Positions 45,601 through 50,440 of a DNA stretch of 50,440 nucleotides are shown one piece after another; position 1 is the stretch's first letter, and the number at the start of each line of letters is the position of its first letter. The notes beneath the pieces are model-generated. The model was not told the origin of the DNA. It made no database searches and saw only the letters and a program-made list of their open reading frames with translations. Source of the stretch: Tubiluchus corallicola (taxonomy: Eukaryota > Priapulida > Priapulimorpha > Priapulimorphida > Tubiluchidae); assembly GCA_030141605.1 (NCBI GenBank), contig JAQGDQ010000011.1, positions 250,001 to 300,440 on the forward strand, in the 5' to 3' direction. The translations under genes and the position numbers were made by a program.

Positions 45601-46230
45601 CACGCTCAAGCAGAAAAATACTTCGGAAGTCAGCGTGAGCAATCAGTTTCAGTAGAACTGAACGATTCTAGTGTAAATCAAGAGCTGCCTGTGTTAGCAT
45701 TAACTCGTGATAGTAAACCTTCAGATAGTTCATCAATAGACTGTAGTCCGAAAAAGCTGTCCTGCTGCCGTTCTTCTGAAAGCCCGATGGATACCACAGT
45801 TCTGGAAATGCACAGCGGTGACCTTGATTCAACCTTGACCATGGGGTCAAGGTCGCACACGCCTCCGCCACTCACGCCGCCAAAAAACTTGAACGTGAGT
45901 AGTTTGAGCGCTACTGAAGCGCCAAACTTTTCACCACCGACACCTTTGATAACTGTTACCAATGACTCGCCTCCTTTACCAGCAAGACAGAGTTCTTTGG
46001 CGAAAACCCAGGTGTCAACCGGTGATGAAAATTTTACCCGACAATCGTCGAATTCTTCGTACGAGAACGTGAAAATTGTTAGTTACGAAAATGTCAAATT
46101 GCGCAGCTACGCCGTTACCGGTACCCATACGCCCCAGACGGATGTTGTTAGAACACCAGCAAGGGCTCCTTTGCAGGAGCATTCTCTTTCTTTGCACACG
46201 GATGATGGCCCCGTAGAAAGTACTGTTTAA
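20299..46230 (+). CDS. RGS12: RGS12/RGS14-class regulator of G-protein signalling: PDZ-PTB-RGS-RBD-RBD-GoLoco
   Basis: Scaffold that should speed GTP hydrolysis on Gi/o alpha subunits (RGS) and bind Gi alpha-GDP (GoLoco) while binding Ras/Raf-type partners (RBDs) and phosphotyrosine or C-terminal ligands (PTB, PDZ). Core exons: 20299-20506, 21420-21638, 22752-24769, 34132-34212, 36335-36535, 37263-37349, 37688-37834, 38747-38954, 39798-39952, 40505-40610, 41230-41324, 42152-42349, 42812-42991, 44108-44264, 44849-44972, 45435-46230. All are GT-AG with matching phases, giving 1659 residues. Two extra phase-0 exons (28019-28141, 31957-33213) would raise it to 2119. The domain order is exactly that of vertebrate RGS12 long forms. 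The start MYQSREDG lies just before the PDZ domain, with an acceptor 13 bp upstream. A poly(A) signal lies at 47004. Confidence 0.95.
20655..20830. mobile_element. MITE with about 33-bp inverted repeats in the PDZ intron
   Basis: Left end AGGTATGACTCCATGCGCAC then GTATTGCGTGATGC; reverse complement of the right end AGCTACGACTCCATGTGCGC then GTAATGCGTGATGC. The ends could fold into one long hairpin. The right side abuts TTAA, the left side GTAAA, so the target may be TTAA-like. No open frame. Confidence 0.8.
21185..21262 (-). repeat. tRNA-like SINE head, minus strand
   Basis: On the minus strand a B-box-like GGTTCAAGTCC (21210-21200) sits in a T-arm-like context, with an A-box-like ACAGGTTCAGTACC upstream. 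Stem pairing is incomplete. It lies in the intron before exon 21420. Confidence 0.35.
22752..24769 (+). CDS. RGS12: RGS12 exon 3: PTB domain and flanking linkers (2018 bp)
   Basis: Residues 143-815. A proline-rich PPKIPPKPAIFKKP segment comes first, then the tandem PMHISNPTY peptides at 272-280 and 286-294. The PTB domain (about 350-509) reads MLHVVVGYVGSIEMP, AIKSCVRRLR, DLAFCGVCPDDKRFFGLVTM, CHVFVVDPEL and FRCTVDP, closely matching vertebrate RGS12 (VGYLGSIELP, FSAVCPDDRRFFGLVTM, CHVFMVDPDL). After it comes a long Ser-rich disordered stretch. The exon ends in phase 0 at HPGKL before a strong GTAAGT donor; the reading frame beyond that point is intron. Confidence 0.95.
26279..26488 (-). CDS. 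Hypothetical 69-residue single-pass membrane protein (uncertain)
   Basis: An ATG-initiated minus-strand frame of 69 codons with less AT-biased codon use than its surroundings. It has a basic, cysteine-containing N-terminus (MLGKIRAHFLC), one hydrophobic helix near the C-terminus (GIIIITVGILLTCYL) and a basic end (QAKQRRVT). The layout recalls small mitochondrial or ER membrane proteins, but I recognise no family. It is intronless within an RGS12 intron and has no clear poly(A) signal close by; a retro-copy or a chance frame remains possible. Confidence 0.3.
   Translation of the reverse strand: MLGKIRAHFLCFTEAVKGKVVVTLQTKGLVLMCKGYRELSGYGRHTGIIIITVGILLTCYLQAKQRRVT
26599..26720. repeat. GA-rich purine tract
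   Basis: About 120 bp almost purely purine on the plus strand, with a GAGAGAGAGAG core and GGAG variants around it. Confidence 0.85.
26977..27576. mobile_element. TTAA-flanked MITE, copy 1 (partner 33413-33927)
   Basis: Flanked by TTAA (26973-26976 and 27577-27580), starting AGGAAAAACTGG. It aligns along its whole length with 33413-33927 in the same orientation: CAGCTCAAAACA.TCTA, AAATAT.GAAAGG, CACTAGTTA.ATGGG, ACGTTCGAGAG and TATTATTTAAT-like blocks. Its right terminus is more eroded than that of the partner. No coding capacity. Confidence 0.8.
28019..28141 (+). CDS. RGS12: Candidate extra RGS12 exon, 41 codons, phase 0 at both ends
   Basis: A pyrimidine/G-rich tract ending GTTTTGAAG precedes RVENTMALSPNPVGE, and the frame runs open to LF followed by a consensus GTAAGT donor. 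Length 123 bp, so it can be skipped or included without a frame change between exon 3 (ends phase 0) and the exons at 31957 or 34132 (start phase 0). It encodes no recognised domain and lies in the variable linker between PTB and RGS. The acceptor is weaker than the donor, so it may be alternatively used or be a chance frame. Confidence 0.45.
28447..28472. repeat. (CTAT)n microsatellite
   Basis: About six and a half perfect CTAT units followed by a CT-rich run. Confidence 0.95.
29754..30244. mobile_element. hAT-like MITE with 8-bp target duplication
   Basis: Begins CAGGGTTGTGAAGTCGGC and ends GCGATTCCACAGCCCTG, imperfect inverted repeats of the CAGGGTTGTGGAGTCGG type. It is flanked by GTCGTGAA on the left and GTCGCGAA on the right, an 8-bp duplication with one mismatch, as expected for hAT insertion. 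Repeated CCGACTC/GACTCC blocks occur near both ends. Non-autonomous, 491 bp. Confidence 0.85.
30360..31330 (+). promoter_or_regulatory. Putative internal promoter and 5'UTR of a short RGS12 form
   Basis: This stretch is richer in CpG than its surroundings and contains a full CRE palindrome TGACGTCA (30485-30492), GCGTGACGC nearby, and an inverted CCAAT motif (GATTGGCC, about 31040). A good donor-like GTGTAAGAG at about 31324 is followed by an acceptor TTGCAG at 31951-31956, just before an ATG-bearing exon. Together these suggest a transcription start with a spliced 5'UTR, but no TATA box or mapped start is available. Confidence 0.35.
31957..33213 (+). CDS. RGS12: Large RGS12-linked exon with KEN box and many SP/TP sites (419 codons)
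   Basis: An acceptor (CGTCTTGCAG) opens a 1257-bp frame that ends in phase 0 at GAAGAG before a GTAACG donor. The only clear downstream acceptor is the phase-0 RGS12 exon at 34132. The encoded chain is Ser/Asn-rich and looks disordered. It contains NLEKENILIS (KEN at 32335-32343), RDRLLASPVKK (RxxL next to a CDK-like SP site), and several other SP/TP sites (NTPRL, KTPLR, RSPDF, DESPV). An in-frame ATG at 31966 could start a PDZ/PTB-less form of 1260 residues; splicing from upstream exons is also in frame. No domain is recognised. The open frame beyond 33213 (about 40 Leu/Ser-rich codons) is taken as intron. Confidence 0.65.
33413..33927. mobile_element. TTAA-flanked MITE, copy 2 (partner 26977-27576)
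   Basis: Bounded by perfect TTAA duplications (33409-33412 and 33928-33931) and 8-bp inverted termini AGGAAAAC ... TTTTCCT. About 515 bp, no open frame. It lies in the intron between the KEN-box exon and exon 34132. Confidence 0.85.
34132..34212 (+). CDS. RGS12: RGS12 linker exon, 27 codons
   Basis: Acceptor CTTGCAG, frame VERVQSWSRGRSFQHGRKLGS, donor GTAGGC, phase 0 at both ends. The basic RGRSFQHGRK resembles the RRSFGRSKRF segment before the RGS domain of vertebrate RGS12, which supports its placement. Confidence 0.8.
34330..34745. repeat. Degenerate TTCA/TTAT tetranucleotide repeat
   Basis: Over 400 bp dominated by TTCATTCA, TTCGTTCA and TTATTTAT units with interruptions. Open frames through it (Ser/His/Ile/Leu-rich) reflect composition, not genes. 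It starts about 120 bp after exon 34132-34212. Confidence 0.85.
34746..36334. other. RGS12 intron segment
   Basis: AT-rich. A weak B-box-like GGATTCAAATTCC lies near 36075-36087, perhaps another tRNA-derived relic. Repeated AAAACAGATA and TAATAATAAAA motifs near 35690-35750 are low complexity. No exon seen. Confidence 0.5.
36335..38954 (+). CDS. RGS12: RGS12 exons: RGS domain
   Basis: Exons 36335-36535, 37263-37349, 37688-37834 and 38747-38954. The RGS box reads GWAVSFERLLEDDVGQLVFT, DFLKKEFSEENIIFWK, AKEIYNRFVSHTA, SVNVDA and MMKFDCYTRFIKDDLYKDCL. Residues that contact G-alpha switches in RGS4 have counterparts: the EN pair (SEEN), Asn of VNVD, and Asp of KFDCY; the following Ser is Cys here. 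An intact GAP surface for Gi/o is therefore expected. A basic KKKSKEEDERRK segment follows the domain. Confidence 0.95.
38124..38449. mobile_element. hAT-like MITE (AGGGGTG termini)
   Basis: Left end TAGGGGTGAGCATTGAA; reverse complement of the right end CAGGGGTGATCATTC. Internal TTCGAATTCAA-type blocks recur. About 326 bp, in the intron between RGS-domain exons. A clean 8-bp duplication was not found. Confidence 0.65.
39798..39952 (+). CDS. RGS12: RGS12 Ser-rich linker exon
   Basis: 155 bp, entering in phase 1 (completing Lys) and leaving in phase 0 at ASSRE. It encodes KAKKAKGNADSAVLGESSNS and a Leu/Ser-rich stretch (SSLPRNLSLASCDLV) between the RGS and Ras-binding domains. Acceptor TTTCAG and donor GTAAGA are both strong. 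Confidence 0.85.
40505..42991 (+). CDS. RGS12: RGS12 exons: tandem Ras-binding domains
   Basis: Exons 40505-40610, 41230-41324, 42152-42349 and 42812-42991. The first ubiquitin-fold RBD begins MKFCRIILPNDITSVIQAKP and continues GQTVKTVVTKMLEKK; the second begins ERRIVFSADLPNDRTVG and ends VEGCKLIIVKVDSP. They correspond to RBD1 and RBD2 of RGS12/RGS14, which bind activated Ras and Raf kinases. The exon ends in a basic Asn/Lys-rich linker (NNKKNNAKQQSR) before GoLoco. Confidence 0.93.
42475..42550 (-). repeat. tRNA-like SINE head, minus strand
   Basis: On the minus strand an A-box-like TATAGTCCTTGTGATGAGC is followed by an anticodon-arm-like CTTTGTAATCCAAAG (Thr-TGT-like loop) and a B box GGTTCAATTC (42492-42483). 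Likely a SINE head in an RGS12 intron rather than a working tRNA. Confidence 0.5.
43306..43745 (+). repeat. Interspersed repeat, copy 2 (partner 6664-7100)
   Basis: Same orientation and block order as 6664-7100, here within the RGS12 intron between exons 42812-42991 and 44108-44264. No coding capacity. Confidence 0.75.
44108..44972 (+). CDS. RGS12: RGS12 exons: basic linker and GoLoco motif
   Basis: Exons 44108-44264 and 44849-44972. The second encodes AMLDMLAKAVSHRM, EDQRGRLSAKDLEIP and DFLRVP, a complete GoLoco (GPR) motif matching vertebrate RGS12 (FFELISKAQ, DDQRGLL, LPEFLRLP). The acidic-Gln-Arg triad (DQR), whose Arg reaches the nucleotide of Gi alpha-GDP, is intact, so guanine-nucleotide dissociation inhibitor activity is expected. 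A pogo-like MITE ends 33 bp before the GoLoco exon. Confidence 0.95.
44627..44815. mobile_element. Pogo/Tigger-like MITE with TA target duplication
   Basis: Begins CAGTCAAACCTCGTTATAAC (then ACCGCC) and ends GGCGGTATAAAG then AAGTTTTAACTG, inverted repeats with a few mismatches, flanked by TA on both sides (44625-44626 and 44816-44817). Internal TATAATGCCAA and TAACACC motifs recur. 189 bp, non-autonomous; the CAGT...ACTG ends and TA target are those of pogo-type elements. Confidence 0.85.
45435..46230 (+). CDS. RGS12: RGS12 last exon: long C-terminal tail
   Basis: 796 bp, disordered-looking. After a Ser-rich stretch come HTPPPLTPPK, SPPLPARQ (a class II SH3-type PxxPxR), and two tandem SYENVK peptides (Tyr codons at 46060 and 46084). 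YENV fits the Grb2-SH2 pYxN consensus once phosphorylated. The chain ends PVEST-V-stop, compatible with a class I PDZ ligand (S/T-x-V). The vertebrate long form also has a long tail after GoLoco, but this sequence is not alignable by eye. Confidence 0.93.
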
Positions 46231-47003
46231 GCTATGCTATACTTACCTGCCAACTTTGCTATGCTTGTATATTTGTACAGAAATTTTACTAAATTTTCTA
46301 ACCTTAGTAATGTTTTTACCTTCTAATGCTCTGATTAAATATTGTTTCTTACCTGGTTTGAAATCCTGTACATGTGGAAATTAGTTGTTAAGTTTGCTTC
46401 AGATAAAAGCAAACGATCCTTTTATGATAAATAATTTAGCAGTCAGGTAATATATGTTTATGATATTTAATGTAATGTATAGATGTTACCACATTTATAT
46501 CAAACAAAATGAGGTATTGTAGACTAGTTCTGTTTTTAATAGCCTTTTCATGTTTGTCAAATTGTAAAAAGCAGATGGAAGTGTTTTGTGGTAGGAAGGT
46601 AGGTCTGTTACATTTAAAGTTCAATTAGCAAATATAGATGTGCTTTAAAATACATAGATTGTCTTTTGCTTGTCTTATTGCCAAAAGAGTTGCAAATGCT
46701 TGTTTTGAGAAGTGATGACTAAATTTTATATTAACAAAAATGATTTGATTTGTTTTGATAGTTTTAAAATATTTTTGTTCTGCACTGCTGTAACACCTTA
46801 TTAAGTTGTTGAATGTTTCTCACTTGGTAAGTACATAATGTCTTTGTGCAGCTGTCCGGTATTTCTCCATTTTAAACAAATACTAACTTTTTCATTCCAG
46901 CAATGTAAAAACTTGTGTATTTTAAAATTCCTTAAATTATGTACTAAACTTGATTCGAGCATTCCTATGATAGCAAATCATAATTATTTTTGTACATAAG
47001 TAT

Positions 47004-47009
47004 AATAAA
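47004..47009 (+). terminator. Poly(A) signal of RGS12
   Basis: AATAAA followed at once by GTGTATTTAT, a GU-rich element, about 775 bp after the RGS12 stop. The 46231-47003 stretch is AU-rich 3'UTR; an ATTAAA near 46334 could be a proximal site. Cleavage at the distal site would fall almost on the LOX stop codon of the opposite strand. Confidence 0.65.
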
Positions 47010-47034
47010 AGTGTATTTATGATAGAAGTTCTTG

Positions 47035-49044
47035 TCATGAGTGTTTTAGAATGCAATTGGTTACTGAAGCACGGAGTCCGGTATACGTTAGATCGCATAC
47101 AGCCGCATTGTTGTCAAAGGTTTCTTCTGCCACTTTGAATTCTGGATTAACAACAACCTAAAAAAACGCACATGATCGGTTATTTCTATAGCATTGAAAA
47201 ACTTAATTAAAGGGGAATTTTAAAGTATGTCTCAAAAACACTTTCCATTCAAAGTTATGTTACTTAGTATTATGCTTGCCTGTTTGAAAAATTGATTTTA
47301 CTAAAAAAGAAAATTCTTGGCAATTTCAAATGTTCCTGCCAACTGGTAAGACGTCGCTGACTCACCATCCCAGTGTGCACCACTTTCTCACTAAAAACTC
47401 ATTATAGATCGTATTGACAACATAAGGTAATTTATACTTTTGCTTAGTTGGGGAAGAGTATGCTACAAATGCTCTGATTATTTTTTCAAACTTTATGCAA
47501 TGTTATCTAAACTTATTTCAAACGACTCGCTGCGCCTAATAGTCGCTGGAGTTCAAATTTACAAGTTTTATGATGGATTGCTGCTAACACTAGCTCTGCA
47601 CGTAATAAAACAGCATGTAAGGGATGCACAATTTCAAGAAGAATTTTTAGAGCTTTATTTATGAAGAGCATTCTTGTGCTTTAAAGGAAAACTTGGCAGT
47701 TTTTGAGATCATATCTGTTATTGACCAGTGGTGTAAAATAAACATTTACTGCCTGTAATAATTACCAAATTGAAGTTCTCAGAAATGTAATTAACAACCA
47801 GTGTTGTAAAAATTTTATCAATTGGAAATATCAGATACATATACTATTTCTTAATTTTTTATATATATATATATTTTATTTTATATTTTATGTATATGTA
47901 TGCACTTTTGCTCTCCCTCAACTACATCCCTGTTAACAGTCCCGTGAGCACAGAGCTCTAGCGATGTCATATTTTCTCAACAGCAGAGCTGTGTTGTGTG
48001 TTTTGAAATACTTTTATGTGACACTATTGATCAGACAAAAATTCAGCAAATTTTTTTACGTTCGCAGGTTCAAGTTTATTGTTTGGCCAACGAGTGATTT
48101 CAATGAGCTGTTGTAGTGCCACACTGGGTGAATATGCAGTTATAGCTTTAAATTAGACACCTTGTGGCTTTGTATAGATGTATTGACTACCAGTGTCCTG
48201 ATAGAACCTTCCATCTGTCTGTCTCCCATCCAGCAGTTTAGTAATTTCATGCAATCTTAATGTGAGTTTAAGTGCTGCAGTGATCATGACTACCACATAC
48301 CAAATAATTGCAATTTGGCAATATTAACGGCGAATCACCAGTTACATCAATAAATTTTGTATTAGCACATCGATTTGTACCTTCAATATATATCGACTAG
48401 GAGTCACATCCGTTATATCAATCCACTGGCAATCTATATCATGCTTGTAGACATCAGCACAGCCTGGTGAGATTCCTAGAAACAATAAAATGCAAAGGAA
48501 TGGAATTGTTGCAGCTTAATTCTGTCCAAAACACTGTGATAAGTCACTTTCTGGTAAACTTGCAGCATAATTATGTATTTCTGTGATTTCCTGGTAGAAC
48601 TCTTTGCCTGTCTGTCTGCCTGTTCTGCAGTAAGACATGACTAGTCGCATGAGTGTTCAACGCTAAGGCAGCTACAAGTGGTGCAAGTCCACCCACTGCT
48701 TAGTTCTTCTTTAACCCTGAGTGTGATAACATTGTTTAGCATCCAGCATGGTCTGAGAGGAGACAAGCAAATAGCATCCTCTAATAACCGTTGTGTTCAT
48801 GGGTTACCTTAATATTTAGGTACTCTGCTACTTCTAAATTATTACTGTATTCTATTGAGTGAGTTATTTATCTCAACCCTTACCTTGATCTCCGTAATTG
48901 GCACAGGAATATTTCGGTCTCGCACCACCCTGACATTCGTTGTCTTCCAAGCAGAAGCTGGCTTTGTGTCCTTCTGCAACACGCTCTCCTGTCAGGAGAT
49001 CTATGACGTCATAGTGTGTGAAAACCTCCATAGAGTGGTGATGT
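47035..49044 (-). CDS. Lysyl oxidase, C-terminal three exons of the catalytic domain
   Basis: Secreted copper amine oxidase that deaminates lysines in collagen and elastin-type proteins. Minus-strand exons: 49044-48884 ([13 protein letters not shown] ... [14 protein letters not shown] ... CANYGDQ), 48475-48381 ([20 protein letters not shown] then ITDV, ending RYILK) and 47157-47035 ([17 protein letters not shown] ... DLTYTG, stop TGA). All are GT-AG with matching phases (the first starts with the last base of a codon probably for Arg). The HHH cluster belongs to the copper site; KASFCLED includes the Lys that forms the LTQ cofactor, and the LTQ tyrosine lies in DVYKHDID (Tyr retained). It ends soon after YTG, like LOX rather than the longer LOXL2 tail. 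Upstream exons (WxWHxCH and SRCR or propeptide) are beyond the window or unrecognised. Confidence 0.93.
47455..47664 (+). other. Open frame with acceptor-like start, inside LOX intron (uncertain)
   Basis: A TTTTGCTTAG precedes [16 protein letters not shown], and the frame continues 70 codons to a TGA, with an AATAAA at about 47737. The layout of a terminal exon is there, but no upstream partner exon is visible on the plus strand and no family is recognised. Treat as an unsupported candidate. Confidence 0.15.
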
Positions 49045-49054
49045 CTAGATCAAG

Positions 49055-49190
49055 TGAAACAGCCATGAAAACAGCAGCCACAACAACAAAAGCAGCAGCC
49101 GCCGTGATGATGACAACAACAGGAACAACCACAACGACAACAATAGCAGCAGGCATGGTAATTATATTAGCAACAGCAGCAGCAAACTTA
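49055..49190. repeat. Imperfect CAA/CAG trinucleotide tract beside a LOX splice acceptor
   Basis: Runs of ACAACAACA, GCAGCAGC and ACAACGACAACA on the plus strand. On the LOX sense strand it reads GTTGTTG/GCTGCTG and lies directly before the acceptor at 49046-49045. Confidence 0.75.
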
Positions 49191-49384
49191 AAATGGTAGG
49201 CTTGTATGAGCCCCTATACTGTTCACAGGACTATGTTGTGGTCAGAATAATTCTTCTTCTTTGCTTGATGGCTTTCATTGGTGTAAGAACGACACAAATG
49301 TAAATTTTGTTTTCACAATTTGATTTCAACTTTTCGTAGAGTATTTCAGTGAATCGACGTATGTTGTGAATAATACAGGGCGCG

Positions 49385-50110
49385 GCAAAATGGCACAAAT
49401 GGAAGAGCAGGAAAAATGGCACATATATTATTTTAAATCTGTTGACTTCTATAATAAAACTAGAATGCGCTCAGTAGAAGACAGATCTCTGCCAACTTAT
49501 TCGTCTGATTCTCCTGACTAAAAAAATTTAACACAAAGCTAAACATACAAAAATGTACCTGTATTGATATTATATAGAGCACATAGACTAGCAAAAGACT
49601 CACAAAATATTTTTTTCATTAAATAGATTTATAATCTATAATGCAGGAATGTTCCTCATAGTGTTTATCTACCTTTTCAACCATTAATTTTGGCAATTGT
49701 AATAAACTGACAAATATATACCTACCAAGTCACCTCATTAGGCTATAGTTAGGTCACAAAAGTTAGGTGGATATAACAAAAAAGAAGTATAAACACTCCC
49801 TCTGAGACCTTCATGAAGTGCTTTGATGAACGTTTTTTTTTGGTACATGATGTTCGGTTAAGTTTTGCGAAAAAGACTCTGCGGAAAGGATCCCATTTTG
49901 GCAGCCTATACCCATCTTTCTTCACAAAGTTTCTTAGAAATCCGTTAGATAATTTTTGTGTAATAGCCATAACAGACAAAAAACAACCAAACAAACTGTG
50001 TTGAAGCAGAGGTAAAAATAGCTAAAATAATTTTCTCCCCACTGTAATCCTCTAAACACATATTTTACTAAGTGTGCCATTTTTACTTACTTTTCCATGT
50101 TTACCTACGT
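49385..50110. mobile_element. Probable DNA transposon remnant with inverted ends
   Basis: The left side has AATGGCACAAATGGAAGAGC then AGGAAAAATGGCACA; the right side has GTGCCATTTTTACTTACTTT then TCCATGTTTACC, the reverse complement with mismatches. Between them a minus-strand frame (49994-49749) encodes a short basic chain (KKDGYRLPKWDPFRR) with no recognised domain. Boundaries are approximate. Confidence 0.45.
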
Positions 50111-50440
50111 TTGAGTAACACAAGTGCCACGGTGTTGCGATCTTCACGGGAAATTTTGGAAGCATATAAGCTAACATAGTATACAGCTTACAGTAAAATT
50201 ATATAAAAATGATTATTTCTGCACTTTATAGTTATAAATTATATGATTAATTCTAATCATATAAATTAAACTAGGAGGCGATTTCATCCCAGTAAAGACT
50301 AAAGTCGCGCAACAACAACGGTAATGGGATTGGCAAACTGTATTCCGAGACACCATAGATACTACTGCATTGTCATAGGAGGAAGTTTCACGGGGAGGGG
50401 GGGGTAGCAGAAACCATGAAAGTTGCTCTAGCCTAAGTGA
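50111..50440. other. No feature recognised
   Basis: AT-rich, ending with a G-run (about 50394-50404). Probably LOX intron or upstream sequence; no LOX exon found. Confidence 0.4.

Noticed and set aside
47455-47664. WGRV at the start of an open frame as a BCL-2 family BH1 motif
   Set aside because: Only four residues match; the BH1 lead-in and the BH2 GGW are absent, and no partner exon is seen.
49005-49012. TGACGTCA palindrome
   Set aside because: Falls within LOX codons for HYDVI, so it is best explained by coding sequence rather than a CRE.
48855-49199. Plus-strand open frame with Thr/Ala-rich end
   Set aside because: Antisense shadow of a lysyl oxidase exon running into the trinucleotide tract.

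Overview
This is nuclear DNA from an animal. Every recognisable gene is split by GT-AG introns and encodes a metazoan-type protein: a rhodopsin-class GPCR, Xaa-Pro aminopeptidase 1, a Golgi carbohydrate sulfotransferase, an RGS12/RGS14-class G-protein regulator and a lysyl oxidase. The DNA is AT-rich, introns are mostly 0.3-4 kb, and introns are crowded with small inverted-repeat elements (MITEs), decayed LINE fragments and tRNA-like SINE heads. That fits an invertebrate; I cannot name the phylum from sequence alone.

Layout. (1) 1-348, minus strand: the first 116 residues of a GPCR, running off the left edge. (2) 3324-12953, plus: the last seven exons of XPNPEP1 (catalytic C-terminal half); its 5' exons are not visible. 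Nested antisense in its largest intron is a two-exon type II sulfotransferase (8695-10769). (3) 13.0-20.28 kb: no gene seen; LINE relics on both strands and a SINE-like head. (4) 20299-46230, plus: a full-length RGS12-like gene with PDZ, PTB, RGS, two tandem Ras-binding domains, GoLoco and a long C-terminal tail. Its 9.4 kb central intron holds two further phase-0 exons I infer (28019-28141 and 31957-33213), the second preceded by a CpG-richer, CRE-bearing stretch that may be an internal promoter. (5) 47035-49044, minus: the last three exons of a lysyl oxidase, tail-to-tail with RGS12; the RGS12 poly(A) signal lies about 26 bp from the LOX stop codon. (6) 49.1-50.44 kb: a trinucleotide repeat and an inverted-repeat element, probably LOX intron.

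How the genes relate. RGS12 would act as a GAP (RGS) and GDI (GoLoco) for Gi/o alpha subunits while scaffolding Ras/Raf-type and tyrosine-phosphorylated partners. Two peptides in it are duplicated in tandem with only synonymous differences between copies: PMHISNPTY (an NPxY-type PTB ligand) just upstream of its own PTB domain, and SYENVK (Grb2-SH2-like pYxN) in the C-tail, which ends in a possible class I PDZ ligand (STV). The sulfotransferase and lysyl oxidase both act in the secretory/extracellular-matrix pathway, but nothing here shows co-regulation. The most notable observations are the self-ligand-like motifs of RGS12, its KEN/SP-rich 419-codon exon, the nested antisense sulfotransferase, and several well-preserved MITE families with recognisable target-site duplications.
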